A stretch of 64,000 nt of DNA, from contig CM022949.1 in NCBI GenBank assembly GCA_012931725.1, positions 52,040,688 through 52,104,687 of the forward strand, read 5' to 3'. The DNA is from Litsea cubeba. Taxonomy: Eukaryota > Streptophyta > Magnoliopsida > Laurales > Lauraceae. The stretch's first letter is position 1; the number at the start of each line of letters is the position of its first letter. Shown here one piece after another: positions 46,646 through 57,839 of the stretch. The notes under the pieces are model-generated. The model was not told the DNA's origin. It saw nothing but the letters and a program-made list of their open reading frames with translations, and ran no database searches. Both the position numbers and the translations under genes were made by a program.

Positions 46646-47132
46646 GGGGTTTTAACTTATTAATTCTCTTTAAATTCAGTTTTTCTAATTTAATGACTGA
46701 AACTCAGATAATATCACCAGAGTCACTTGACTCTAGTTAACCTTTTTTTCAATACTTGTTTGGCCCAGATCCCATGATATCACGGGATTTATTAGTTCTT
46801 TTTATAATACACCTTTTGCAACTAGTAAATAAACTTATTTTTATAGAACACAAAAAAAAAATGATATTTGTGGAAAGTAAATACACATCTAACCTCCATT
46901 TCTCAAGTTTTATCATTTGAAAAAAAAAATCCCGCGGATGATACATAAAAGACATGAAATCATGGGATTTATTGAATTTTGTACATACACTATTCCCATG
47001 TTATCATGGAATTTGAGACAAAAAAATTTTAAAAAATTGTTGACCAGAGTCAAGCGATTCTGGTGACATTATTCAAACTTCAATCATGAAATTGAAAAAT
47101 TGGATTTTAAGGATGATTAATATGCCAACCCC
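46646..47132. mobile_element. MITE-like element with ~105-bp inverted repeats
   Basis: The left arm (GGGGTTTTAACTTATTAAT... CACCAGAGTCACTTGACTC) and the right arm read inward (GGGGTTGGCATATTAATC... CACCAGAATCGCTTGACTC) match over about 105 bases with scattered changes. Inside, ATCACGGGATTTATT words recur. I could not find a clear duplication outside the GGGGTT ends, so the superfamily is open. Confidence 0.68.
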
Positions 47133-48450
47133 TTTTGTATTTTGCTAAAAGTGAAAAACTCTTGTTTTAATGATGGAAATTTTAAGAAAACCAATGATCA
47201 ATCCACCTCCCAATTTGGCGTTGATCTTAATTTCACTCACCATTGTATTTAATTACAAAAAATATGCAAGATATGCATCATTGAATCAGAAATTACAGTT
47301 AGAGCTACCATATTATATGAATTTCAATGTTGTGCAACAAAGAAAGGAGAAAAAGAGAGAGTGCATGTTGTGGATTAAAAAGAAAGGATATAATTAAGAA
47401 TATGATTACAGAAGAGGAGAATTATAGATACGTCAAAAAAAGGAAAACCAAAACGTTTAGGGACTATTGACATTTGATTAGATTGATATTAAATCTACCT
47501 TTAATTCATGTCAAGATCTATTAATCCTCCATCTTCATTGATTGCCACATGCATCTAGTTGGGCCAATAAAAGGGGGCATAGACGACGCATGGAAACAAT
47601 AAAAGAAGACGTCTCCCCAAACAAATAACCTAGAATCTTCATTGAGAAGATAAAAGCAAATGTCAAGAAAATTTAGGAAGAAAAATAGATAAATCATATT
47701 GAGTTTTCAGTACAATGCTTTATATAGAAAAATAACAACTCCTAATCTGATTTGGCTGTTATTTACTGAAAATAATGAAAGTGTTTATGTAGACTCTAAA
47801 CCACAACGAAATGCATAAATAAAGTTTTAAAGGACATATAATATATAAAGTCCAACTAGATTTAAAAACCTAGAAATCTAAAAAAGAACTTAAATTTGAC
47901 CACTGAAATGATGAAATGTTGCATGAAAAAGACCACTAGTTACTGCCCTATTAATTTACTTCCATAACAACTTTCCAATGATATGATATAAAATAATTTA
48001 AAATAAGATGATCGGATCAAAAGTTATGGCCGTGAGTATTGGCCCTGCATTTGGCCTGTACATCAATTTTTCTTAATATTGATGCTCAACAAAATCATCA
48101 ATGACCAGTTCTAACTTCTACATCAAGAAAAGACACTCTCCTTTTCTTTAATAATGTCCATGAATTTAGAACTCGTTCTTTATTTAAGTGACTATTATTG
48201 GTTAAAATTCTGTTTGTATCTTATTTATAGGCTATCATGTTCTCGTGGACAACTAACATGGAGTTTGTTTTACGAGTTGAGCACTCTCATTAAAAAGCTT
48301 ATAAATTGTAGTATTGCTAAGAAGAGTGGAACTTTTTATTAGTTCACAATGTATACGGAAATGAAGAAATAGAGTTTTAGGTACAATGATCCCTTTTCTA
48401 GATCTTAATTTCCTACAGTGAAGTTTGTACTGTGTGGGTATACACATCTC
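47133..48450. other. Intergenic, no recognisable gene
   Basis: AT-rich sequence. The frames at 47170-47397 and 48154-48342 carry no recognisable domain. Confidence 0.5.
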
Positions 48451-48453
48451 AAA

Positions 48454-48760
48454 TACCGAGATCACTAGTTAATGCTCGGTTTCGGCACATAAGTTTGGTC
48501 TCGGCCAATGTTCGGTCTCGGCACCTGGCACCGACACTGTTCCCATGTTTCAATCTGACAAAAAACCATGACATGGGCTACATTTTTGCTATGTACGTGT
48601 CCCTGTCCCGATCTCGGTATCATCCATCATTGGTCTCGGTTGCTTGTCCCATCTCGGCAAGTGTTTGGAGAGAGCCGGACCCTCCATTTCGGTACAGTGT
48701 CCCATTCTGGTAAGCCTTGGTTTCGGTCTCGGTGACAGGTATATCTCTGTGCACATTTAG
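48454..48760. repeat. Region rich in GTCTCGG words
   Basis: TCGGTTTCGGCAC, GGTCTCGGCC, GGTCTCGGCACC, GGTCTCGGTTG and GGTTTCGGTCTCGGTG are scattered over 300 bases on a non-coding background. It may be a MITE with redundant subterminal motifs; its ends were not resolved. Confidence 0.4.
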
Positions 48761-48764
48761 CCAC

Positions 48765-49260
48765 GTACAACAAGATAAGGGCACCATCCAAATCCCTGAC
48801 ATCCCTGACACAGCTGCACCGCCCAAGCGCTAGGATAAGGCCCGATGGAACAGAGTGGGCTACGATGGGACTGCAATGAAATGACAGGTGGGCTACTATC
48901 ATTAAAGACAGGTGGGCTACTATCATTAAAGAAAGAAGAGCTATGATATGACTCTCTATCATGAGTCATGGGACACGTCACCCAAAGACAAGACTCATTG
49001 CCTATAAATACACAAGAGCCAACTTTATCAATAAGGCTGATCTCTCTGATCTCTTAAAAACCATATGCTGATATATGAGATAAACTCTCTTCCCCATCTT
49101 TATCATACTGTCCAATTTTCACACTGACTTAGGCATCGGAGAGCTTAGCGCTGCCCAAACCAGGGTCCTTTACTGTCATTTTTCTCTTACCCTTTCTCAG
49201 GTTCAAGGCAGGCAGCAGTTCTATAAGGACCTTCATTCTCCTCAAGAAGATATCATGTAC
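48765..49260 (+). mobile_element. Gypsy-type LTR fragment
   Basis: A TATA box (GCCTATAAATACACAAG near 49000) is followed about 130 bases later by CTGACTTAGGCATCGGAGAG, a phrase common near the 3' end of Tat-type gypsy LTRs, and GGTTCAAGGCAGGCAG. A 24-bp tandem duplication (ACAGGTGGGCTACTATCATT...) lies at about 48883-48930. No TSD or internal region was found. Confidence 0.5.
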
Positions 49261-49790
49261 AATCATTTTTATCCAAGGAGAGGCCATCTATAGATTTTCA
49301 CCCTCAGTCCTTTTCTCTAGGTCCAATCAACATAAAGGTGTCCCCTTGAAACCTTAGGAATTTAAATCTTGAAATTATACTCACCAATGGATTAAATTAC
49401 ATAAAAATTATAATTTAAAAGAAATCATTAACCTTAAATTACTTAAATCAGTTGTTAAAATAATCTGATTGAGATTATTTTTTCCAAAGTTAATTTTCAC
49501 ACCGAGACCTCTCCAAGACCCTATCCCTTCATAATTGACATATATCCAAATGCATCACGCAAGAGTCCTCGATGTTCGTCTCTCATACAAGCTGTGCTAA
49601 AAAAACTAAATTTAAACTTACAACCCACTTATCATCAATCCAACCTCATCATACTTAAAATGAAAACAAACTCCACCCAATCCCTTAATCATGTTAATTT
49701 GATCAGTTTTGGGTGGACGAGTCATTTGTTCCAACCAGTTACAGGGATTCATTTCAGAGACCGTGTCCAAGAGTCGACACCGTTTGTACG
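49261..49790. other. Intergenic, no recognisable gene
   Basis: No coding or repeat structure was recognised in this stretch. Confidence 0.5.
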
Positions 49791-49839
49791 CTGTGCGTGG
49801 AGGAGTGTCTTTTTAGCGCATTTCATCCACCCAGGGCAC

Positions 49840-49962
49840 GCCACGTGGCGCGCCACAAAGTGGTCGTCAGTTGAGAACTCCGTAAACAGAGAGTCGTCTG
49901 TAGTTATCCTTTTACGTGACTTGCATTTCACGCGGTTGCACGTGCGCTGAGAAATGACGTGG
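49840..49962. promoter_or_regulatory. G-box / ACGT-core cluster upstream of the C2-domain gene
   Basis: Within 125 bases there are a palindromic GCCACGTGGC (CACGTG at 49842-49847), a second CACGTG at 49939-49944 and TGACGTGG at 49955-49962. Such ACGT cores bind plant bZIP and bHLH factors in light and ABA responses. They lie about 1.3 kb upstream of the start codon, so a role for this gene is inference. Confidence 0.5.
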
Positions 49963-49999
49963 CTTCACCCTTTCTATTCGTGCCGAAGAATCCAGGATA

Positions 50000-51079
50000 C
50001 TTCGTATCCTTTTCCCTTCTTGTTTTGTTCGTCCACAACCAACTTTTTTATTTAATGTTTTATTTTACCCCAAAATGGCATCAAACGGACGAAAATGGAA
50101 GTTGTTGAAGAGGGAAAATGGACGGCCCATCCTTATTCGAATGATCGAGAAGCATCAATCCAACGGTTGATAATGTTGGCCAATTATAGTGGGGCCCATC
50201 AATTAGGTAAAGACCCACTTGCTGAGTTGGAATGATTTGCCATTCGTTAATGCGTCCATTGTATGTTAGAATTCAAAGGAAAAGAGGACTGTTTCACTTA
50301 GAATTTATATTTCACAACATAGTTAAAAATGAAGAATAAAAGGTCACTATATCTAAAATTGGTCATAAAAACGCCTATCTTTTAATGAAAATTAAATTAT
50401 AAGGAGATTTGAAATAAATACCAAGCCAACAACCTAATAATTCGAATGTCAAGACCATATCTACATATGTGCTTGTATCCTTCACCCCCGGTAAGTAAAT
50501 CTTGAGAGTTCTCATGGGCCACTAGTCCGCCCCTGCCAAAATTGAGTTGGATTTGGACTTTGGTTTTAGGCCCATGGACCGTATCTCACGTAATTCTTTG
50601 GCCCGATTATTGAATATTTCACAACCTAAGTTTGCTTAAGCTCCACTTGGGCCAATAAATGTAACCTAATAGAACTCGGTTTATATATTAAGCCTGACAA
50701 CCCTACATGCTTTGGCCCTATCATACCTATTCTTATGCGGATCGAAGTTCACCTCTGAACTTAATACCTACATTTAGAAATGACAATAGGTCATATTTAA
50801 ATGGAGACCCATCTCAACCCTCTCTTATGAAAGAGGGGTTTGGTAATAGATTTTTTTCGTTCGGTACTAGCTCGAGTTTTGCTATCTCTATCTAAATTTG
50901 AGATGGAGCGGGACGTGATTTATCAACCCATACCAAACCCGCAACGTTCGACTAGAAAATAGAAATCAACCCCATGTCTACTTTCGCAATTTCCTCAACT
51001 TTTCCGTCCTAAACCAAAACAAAACAGAAATCCCTCTCAAAGTTAATAAACCAAAACCAAAAACCAAAAACCAAACAGG
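50000..51079. other. Distal promoter region of the C2-domain gene
   Basis: Non-coding. I recognise no element boundaries. Confidence 0.45.
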
Positions 51080-51112
51080 AAGTTTCTCTCTCTCTCTCTT
51101 CCTTTCCCTCTC
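51080..51112 (+). promoter_or_regulatory. CT-microsatellite upstream of TATA
   Basis: CTCTCTCTCTCTCTTCC just upstream of the TATA box. Pyrimidine patches are frequent in plant core promoters. Confidence 0.5.
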
Positions 51113-51138
51113 CGCCTTTCTTTCAACTCCAGATACCC

Positions 51139-51148
51139 TTTATAAATA
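51139..51148 (+). promoter_or_regulatory. TATA box of the C2-domain gene
   Basis: TTATAAATAC, about 90 bases before the ATG. A start site about 30 bases further on would give a leader of roughly 65 bases. Confidence 0.7.
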
Positions 51149-51236
51149 CCCTTCAAACCGTCCTCTCCCAAGAGAGCCCAACGGACAATTTCCTGCTTCC
51201 AGAATCCGGCATCTATCCCGGAATCGGAAGATTAAA

Positions 51237-51563
51237 ATGGTGGCAAAGATGATGAAATGGTCTCCATGGCCGCCGTCTGCGATGAAGCGGTTTGAGGTGA
51301 AGGTGGAGCTGCAGAGATTGGAAGGAATCGGAGTAGCAGCAGAGAGAGGAAAGGTTGTGATGGTTGAGATGAGATGGAAAGGACCCAAATTGGGGTTGGT
51401 GCCTTTGAGGAGGAGAGAGAGGAAAAACATTTCCATGGAAAGGGCTGTTGGGGAAGAATCTTGGGTGGATTTTGGAGATTCGTTTGAGAATGCTTGTGGG
51501 TTTTCGACCTCGAGCAAGGGGAATGCCTTTAATGCTTGGGACGTTTCGTTTTCGGTTTTATAT
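51237..51563 (+). CDS. Exon 1 of the C2-domain gene
   Basis: 109 codons ending SFSVLY. The donor is TATAT|GTGAGT. It holds the first half of the NT-C2 domain. Translation continuing past the donor gives unrelated sequence, which supports the splice. Confidence 0.9.
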
Positions 51564-54500
51564 GTGAGTGTTTCTCCCTTGCCTTCCTTTTTCTCTCTTT
51601 TTTGTTTGAGGATTTGAGAATTACATGTTCTTGCATTCCTGGGAAAGTTTCTGGTGCTGGGATTTCGTGAAATGAAAATTCAACAACTTTCCCCAAATTG
51701 TTTGTTTCTGGATATGAGAATTCTTTGGGTCGTTTTCTTCTTGATGAAACTCGAATTTCGTTTCTGGGCCAATGAAAGTTCAAGTCTCTTTTTTTTCTTT
51801 TTCACAAATCGTTTCTTGTGGGGATTTGAGAATCCTGGGTATTTTTTTTTCTTAGTAAAATTGCTGGATTTTTTTTTTTTTTTTTTTAACTTCTGGGTTG
51901 GTTTGTGATGAGAGTTGAAAGCGGTTTTCCAAATGATGGATTTTGTTTCTGCAATTTTCTCTTGATGGTTTTATCTGATCGTAACGCTTTCCTCTTCAGG
52001 AGACCGACTTGTACTCCCGATATGTAATAGTTTCGGCCAACCGTTACGGCTTTCTGTAACCCTATAAAAGATTTACGGAACATGTTTGAGAAAGAAATGA
52101 ATTTCTATTAAGGAAAAGGCCCGAATCAAACTGTAACGTAACGGACATATCGGCCAATCCGTTCACATCTCGGCTTTGACCGATACAGTATTATAAACCG
52201 TGTTTTCAACGGTTGATTTTACATCTGCTACTGTAATATTACATAAAAAAATGTTAAGGATGTGAATAGTGTTGTTAAGTCCGTACAGGTGGGCCCCAGT
52301 GATCTGATGGGGTCCACTTCTCCTCGTTTTTTCGTCGTTTTTTCAGAAGAACATGCATAGAAATGATTCGTATACAACAAAGAAACGGTCAATGAATGGA
52401 CGGGTGAGATCATTTCATTGTGGGTCTGGCGGAAGCATCCCAGGAATTAGAGGAATTTCTTTCTTTAAATTTTAAGTTCTTAGTTTTTTTTTACTGTTTA
52501 AATATTTAATATAAATATCAAAATTCAATAGTATTTTAGATTTTGAAAACCTCATTTTAACCAATTTACAATTCATATCCAACTGCGAGTTTGTGGAATG
52601 GTATAAGACATGCATTTGTTATTTTTGATTTGTGATCGATATCCATCACCTCATATTTATCTAGTTTGTATTTTGTATGGGTTTAGTGGGTACAAACCTT
52701 GTTAAAATAATATCGATGGGTTGTGGACCCACCTTACTAAGAAATAAAATAAAATTTTACAATTGCTAACTTTTGTTGATTATATCTATTACATAAGAAA
52801 AAAAAATTTAATGTAAGGAGCTTGTTTTTAAGTTCTATTGTATTAATTTAGAAGACATAGGTCTGACATGAATTGTGAAATTCCTTTGTCCAACCAATTT
52901 CTAGTAAAAGAAATTCTTGTTACATATCGTTTCAACCGTTTAGAAAACAAGGAAATGATTTTTGGAATCACCCGAGAGTTCTGTTTTTGGGATTCTTCCT
53001 GTAATCAAAGGGCTTTATGTGGGTGAAGCTCAAAGTGGGGAAATTCAATACAAGGAAACTAGATTCTTGGTCACTCTGTCTTGACTTTGACCTCTTCAAA
53101 AACCATTTCAAGTCGTCATTTACTCGTTGTTTTCGTCAAAACGAAGGGGACTCCTTTAATCGGTCAATTTTGAGCCCAGGAGTGGTTTGGGTTGAGGGCT
53201 TTGGGGTCCACATGATCTTGATGTGTGGGACCTAGCAACCAAGCACTGCAAGGACCACAGCTTTAAAAGTATAGGCATGGGTGCAAGAATATAATTGAGC
53301 CTTCCATTTAATTTGGGTCTGGACCCACTGTGCTTGGGGTTCATGGTTCATGCCCAAGGACCCCAGGAACCAACAATGGTGTGTATTGATTATGCTTAAT
53401 GTGTCACAGATGAAAATATGAACTTTCTATTTAATTTGGATGCTATATTCATGCCTGTCTCACAGATGCAGTCTGGTTCGCCCTGTTATTTTATGCATTT
53501 TAATGAAAAGTTTAATCACTAGAATGGAAAATAAATCAGTCCACATCATTTCTTACCGGGCCCACGCGGAATCTGCATCAATGCGTGAGGCCCTGGTGTG
53601 GCCCACTTTTCTGTACCACACATTCCAGTGTATATGTTATTTATTTTAGACCTTGGTCATTATTATAATGCCATATATATTATAAATATTTATTAATTTA
53701 TTTTTATTGTAATGTTGTTCTTTGTCGTTGATGTGAAATGACAATAATGTCCAGGGGGAAGGCCAGGAGAGCAGGGTAAGCAAGCCCTCAGTGATAGGGA
53801 GTGTTTGGGTAAATCTTGGAGAAATTGCTTCTCAAGCTGCAGTTGTTGTAGAAAGGGAAGAAAAGGAAGCAAGGAACATCCAAAGGAACCTACCAGTCCC
53901 TTTACAGATTGGTGATGTTGCCAGTGAAGCCTCTCTTTTGGTAAGCCCTCCACCACATGCGTTTTTTCTCTCTTGCTCTCTCTCTTAGCTGTATGTGACA
54001 ATGTCATTGATTGATAACAAAGCATCTTGTTCCATAAAATACATGTGAGGTTGTGCACGAGGGACGTACATTTTGGCCTTCTTTTTTTCTTTTTGGGTTG
54101 CAGCCCAAGAGTGAGATTGGTACAAAATGAATGCAACCATCTGAAGGTGTACATGAACCGAGCTTGATATGGGCTTGAGGAGCCAAGCTTAAGCTTATTC
54201 TCACTTTAGCAAGCTCAAGCTCTAGCTCAATTATAGATGAACCCTACTTGAGTTTGAGCCTAGGCTTTGTTTGTCTTCCTAATATTTTATACATTTTAAG
54301 TTTATTGCCCAGTCGATTTGGACTTTGAGCTTGGGCTTTCGCTTATATGTCCATTAATGTCGACTTAATTGAGCCGAGCTTGAGTTCAAGTTCAAGCCAA
54401 ACCCTTTTTGTCAACCTGAGCTCGGCAGAGACTAGCTTGAGTTAGTCTAGATTAGCTCACCAGCCAAGATAAAACCCGAGCTCCATTCAGCAACAAGCCG

Positions 54501-57500
54501 AGCTCGAGGCCAAACCAAGTCGAGCTGGCTCTGCGTGTTGATAGCCAAGGTTGACAGACACTAGCCTGAGCTCATCTCCATTAGCTCACTACCCAAGGTT
54601 AAGACAGAGTATTACTATGCCACACATATATCTCTGTCTGCCCTCTCTATTATCAATCTGTCCATTTATCTACCTGGGCTTTATTTCTATATGTATAGAT
54701 TGTTTGAATGGCTGTTTACTTTTTGAGTAGCTACTATTGCATCAGATAAGATTGTCATTGCAATTTTGGTGTGTGTGTGGGTGTGGGTGTGGGTGTGTGT
54801 GTGTGGGGGGGGGGGGGGGGGGGGGTGGTTCTCTTCAGACTTTAAGATCTTGTTATGAATTATCAGGTTGGACTTGGGCCTGACTTTGCAGGCCTAGAAT
54901 TATGCTATAGGGTATCGCAATAGTTCAAAAACTTTGGAACCCTACACCGAGCCATGTAATTCAGGCTTGCTCAGACACTGAAGTTCATCTGGCTACCTCA
55001 ACTAGTGGAACTACTGATCCGAGTTGACTGAGCCAAATTAGGGTGGGCTAGAATGAGTTTTCTTCAAACTATGGGTATGGATGATCAGGATATTCTCATC
55101 AAATTCATGAAGTGGACCTTAGCAAATGATCCTAAATTAGGTAGTTTCATCGACACATTTCCTTGCGTAGGGGGTGCATATTCGAGTGGGACATTTATGT
55201 AACACAACCGAGCCATTCTAAAGGTAGACCCCATTTTGCTTATAGCTGCAAATGCAACATTGGGTCACCTGTGAATGGACTTTCCGGAGTATCTGCCCTA
55301 GTTGCCCAGGTCACAAACATAATTGGCTCCATCATGGTTTAAATTTTCCGAAACTATATGCAACTCAGGAAGGTCACCTAGCTGAGTGACTCAAGCAAGT
55401 TTCACTAACTACTCAGGCAGTCTGGTTCGACTCCTTTGAGTCATTGGCTTAACACGAGGCCACCACCCATGACAACTTGGGCGAGTAAGAACAAGTTTTT
55501 ATGCTAGTCTCAATCATATGGGCCTCCTGGGCTTGGCTTCATCTATGTGTCTCAATAACAGCCTTACCAAGCCCCCTTTGACACATTTAGCTTCAGAGGA
55601 ATTGTAAGCAATTTGAAAAGCATAATCCTGAGGGTGGAACATGAAGAGAATGTTACTAACACTCTCTGTTGCCTTTCAGATCTCTGTGAGCTTTGTTGAG
55701 ATCAGAACATCTCCGGATTCATCTGTAACTGTTCAAGAAGCCAATGTACCAGAGAAAGAAGACAGCTTATTCAGAAGGATGACGAATTACGTTTCTCCAT
55801 CAGGAAGAGCCAAGAAGAAGAAGAACAGCCCAGAACAGATGGAAGAACCCAGCTATGGCCAAATCTGTAGTAGGTTATCAGTTGACAGCGATGACTCGTC
55901 CACCTCCAGCACCCAAGACTTGCTTGATGATGACCAGGGCCCTGTCCAACCTGAGCAATTGGGTTATGGCCCGATTGCTTCTGCTGCAAACTTTGCATTG
56001 GCAGAGGTTGAAGATGATTCAGGGATAGGTTATAGCAGCAGTTGCCGATATGAGGAAGCGAGATCAGTGACTCGATCAGAATCCTCTCCAAGTTTAGAGA
56101 CTGCAATGGGGTCTCCACCCAAAGGCGGGTTTCTGTCATGGAAGAAGAGGCGGCTAAGTTTCAGAAGTGGGAAAAGAAAGGAAGAGCCTCTGCTTAAGAA
56201 GGGGAATGAAGAAGGCGGTGGAGATGACATTGACTTTGTTCGCCGGCAGCTCTGCTCTTCCTCAGATGAGTCCACATCTTTTAGTAAGGTACATTCTTGA
56301 AATTGGAAGACTATAATGAATGCTCCTTGGCGCCTTGGCGTCACCAAAGTCAATTTGGGCTCCAGTTAAATTTAATCATACAGAATCATAGTTCTTCTAT
56401 AGCTATGTACAAATTGACCCAAATAGATGGGATAAGGCTAAGACAGTGATGATGATGATGTTTGTGAAACATGTCATAGGTCTATTTAGTTCAGTTTGTG
56501 TTTTCTGCGTTCCTCTAGGCACATGGGAAAATGAATGCCAGTGGACGTAAATTTTACTTGCATTTTGGGTTTCATAATTTTAAAAATGTTAACTGAAACC
56601 ACTGGCCTTTTGTAGTCTGATCTTCTTTTTCCATCTTTTCAACAGAAATCGAAAGATGAATTGGCTGAGAAACCGGTACGCGACTCTGAGTTTGGGAGTG
56701 ATGACTTCACAGTTGGCAACTGGGAAGAGAAGGAGCTGATCAGCAGAGACGGGCAGACAATGCTTAAAGCAAACATGTTCTTTGCCTCGATCGATCAGCG
56801 CAGTGAGAGGGCTGCCGGAGAGAGTGCCTGCACTGCTCTTGTTGTGGTAATCGCTGACTGGCTTCAGGCAAACCAGGGTGCTATGCCAACAAGATCAGAA
56901 TTCGACAACCTCATTCGAGAAGGCTCATCAGAGTGGAGGAAGCTCTGCCAAGATAGGTCTTACCAAGAGCGCTTCCCTGACAAGCACTTTGATCTTGACA
57001 CAGTACTTGAAGCAGGAATCAGACCTGTTTACGTCGCCAGAGAGAAATCTTTTATTGGGTTCTTCTGCCCTGAGAACTTTGAATTCTTGCAGGGTGCAAT
57101 GTCATTTGATGACATCTGGAATGAGATCAGTAGCAGCGCAAGCAATTCTGGGCCACAAGTTTATATTGTGAGTTGGAATGATCATTTCTTTGTGTTGAAG
57201 GCTGACGCAGATGCCTACTATATAATAGACACATTGGGAGAGCGGCTGTTTGAAGGGTGCAACCAAGCCTACATTTTGAAGTTTGACAGTGGCTCATCAA
57301 TGTATAGAGTCCAAGAGAAGGTTGCAGGAGATGGTGCGCCGGATGGTGTTAGTAAACTTAATGGGGAGAAGCAGATGGAAGAGGTGATGGGCGGGGAGCA
57401 GAATGGAACTGGGGTTGTGTGTAGTGGGAGAGAGTGTTGTAGGGAATTCATTAAGAGATTTCTTGCAGCCATTCCTTTGGGGCAATTAGAGATGGATGTG

Positions 57501-57668
57501 AAGAAGGGGATTGTATGTGACATCCCTCCCCATCAAAGGTTGCAGATTGAATTCCACTTCAGCACACCAGCTTCGGCGCCATCCTCATTATCGTCATCTA
57601 CATTTTCTTCTCCTTCTCATATCACAACATCGATCACACAATCACCTGCTAGTATCATAACTAATTAA
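51237..57668 (+). CDS. NT-type C2 (EEIG1/EHBP1) domain protein, four exons
   Basis: The coding sequence joins 51237-51563, 53755-53940, 55680-56288 and 56646-57668, all in phase 0, giving 714 residues. The ATG has A at -3 and G at +4. Residues 1-180 form the NT-C2 domain: MVAKMMKWSPWPPSAMKRFE, VEMRWKGPKLGLVPLRRRE, then GSVWVNLGEIASQ and ISVSFVEIRT. The middle is polar and serine/acid rich, with basic patches at 214-219 (RAKKKK) and around WKKRRLSFRSGKRK. The C-terminal 340 residues include the conserved WEEKELISRDGQTMLKANMF and GESACTALVVVIADWLQANQ segments. There is no signal peptide or membrane segment. This architecture is a known plant family of about 700-800 residues; NT-C2 domains are thought to bind membranes or organelle surfaces. 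No biochemical role can be stated. It is the only intact host gene in the window. Confidence 0.93.
51564..53754 (+). other. Intron 1 (2.2 kb)
   Basis: GTGAGT donor and CCAG acceptor. It contains T-rich sequence just after the donor, a hAT-like end near 52178-52200 and otherwise unassigned DNA. The minus-strand frame 51529-51783 overlapping exon 1 is a shadow. Confidence 0.8.
52000..52202. repeat. Remnant of a non-autonomous hAT related to the nested hAT
   Basis: The right side, read inward, is CACGGTTTATAATACTGTATC, close in layout to the CATGGTTTAAAATCTTGGTATC end at 16433. Inside are CGGCCAACCGTTACGG and CATATCGGCCAATCCG words. The left end and TSD are not clear. Confidence 0.4.
53755..53940 (+). 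CDS. Exon 2 of the C2-domain gene
   Basis: 62 codons (GEGQESRVSKPS to SEASLL), acceptor ATGTCCAG, donor TTTTG|GTAAGC. It carries the conserved GSVWVNLGEIASQ strand and PLQIGD of the C2 fold. Confidence 0.88.
54140..54555. repeat. Intronic MITE remnant rich in GAGCTTGAG / GAGCCGAGC
   Basis: It starts near AAGGTGTACATGAACCGAGC, which resembles a hAT-type AGGGGTGTACA end. It is full of GAGCTTGAGTT and CCGAGCTCGAGG words and may end near 54550 (GGCTCTGCGTGTTGATAGCC). No duplication was found. Confidence 0.45.
54766..54830. repeat. (TG)n microsatellite followed by a 21-base G run
   Basis: GTGTGTGTGGGTGTGGGTG leads into 21 consecutive G at 54805-54825. The length is prone to assembly error. Confidence 0.9.
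55680..56288 (+). CDS. Exon 3 of the C2-domain gene
   Basis: 203 codons, ISVSFVEIRT to STSFSK, donor AAG|GTACAT. It finishes the C2 domain and starts the polar middle region with serine and acidic runs (SVDSDDSSTSSTQDLLDDD). Confidence 0.92.
56289..56645 (+). other. Intron 3 (357 bp)
   Basis: GTACAT donor and TTTTCAACAG acceptor. Phase 0. Confidence 0.88.
56646..57668 (+). CDS. Exon 4 of the C2-domain gene
   Basis: 340 codons plus TAA. It holds the conserved C-terminal region: WEEKELISRDGQ, FFASIDQRSERAAGESACTA, FDLDTVLEAGIRPVYVAREK, VYIVSWNDHFFVLKADADAY and the ECCREFIKRFLAAIPLGQLE segment. It ends in a serine/threonine-rich tail. Confidence 0.95.
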   Translation, partial: KSKDELAEKPVRDSEFGSDDFTVGNWEEKELISRDGQTMLKANMFFASIDQRSERAAGESACTALVVVIADWLQANQGAMPTRSEFDNLIREGSSEWRKLCQDRSYQERFPDKHFDLDTVLEAGIRPVYVAREKSFIGFFCPENFEFLQGAMSFDDIWNEISSSASNSGPQVYIVSWNDHFFVLKADADAYYIIDTLGERLFEGCNQAYILKFDSGSSMYRVQEKVAGDGAPDGVSKLNGEKQMEEVMGGEQNGTGVVCSGRECCREFIKRFLAAIPLGQLEMDVKKGIVCDIPPHQRLQIEFHFSTPASAPSSLSSSTFSSPSHITTSITQSPASIITN

Positions 57669-57811
57669 TGGGGTTCTTTTGTTGGAAGATGTGGATTAGC
57701 TAGCCTAGGAGAAACGGTTGTGTTTTTTAGTTCATGTGTGCCTATAGGGGTGTCAATTTGTTGTGATGGTTGAAGCTTAAGTGTATGATATGATCAATGT
57801 AAAATCAAAAC

Positions 57812-57817
57812 AATAAA
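57812..57817 (+). terminator. Poly(A) signal AATAAA
   Basis: AATAAA about 145 bases after the stop codon, in a T-rich setting, a reasonable plant 3' end signal. Confidence 0.6.
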
Positions 57818-57839
57818 GGGATAACCTTTTTAAATTTTG

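Larger units (their letters stand above)
53941..55679 (+). other. Intron 2 (1.7 kb)
   Basis: GTAAGC donor and a CTGTTGCCTTTCAG acceptor with a good pyrimidine tract. It includes a GAGCTTGAGC-type MITE remnant, a TG repeat and a long G-run. Confidence 0.82.

Noticed and set aside
51529..51783. Minus-strand frame overlapping exon 1 and intron 1
   Set aside because: It is antisense to a convincing exon with family homology and has no domain of its own.
55771..57523. Minus-strand frames under exons 3 and 4
   Set aside because: They are shadows of the coding strand. The plus strand carries conserved family motifs.
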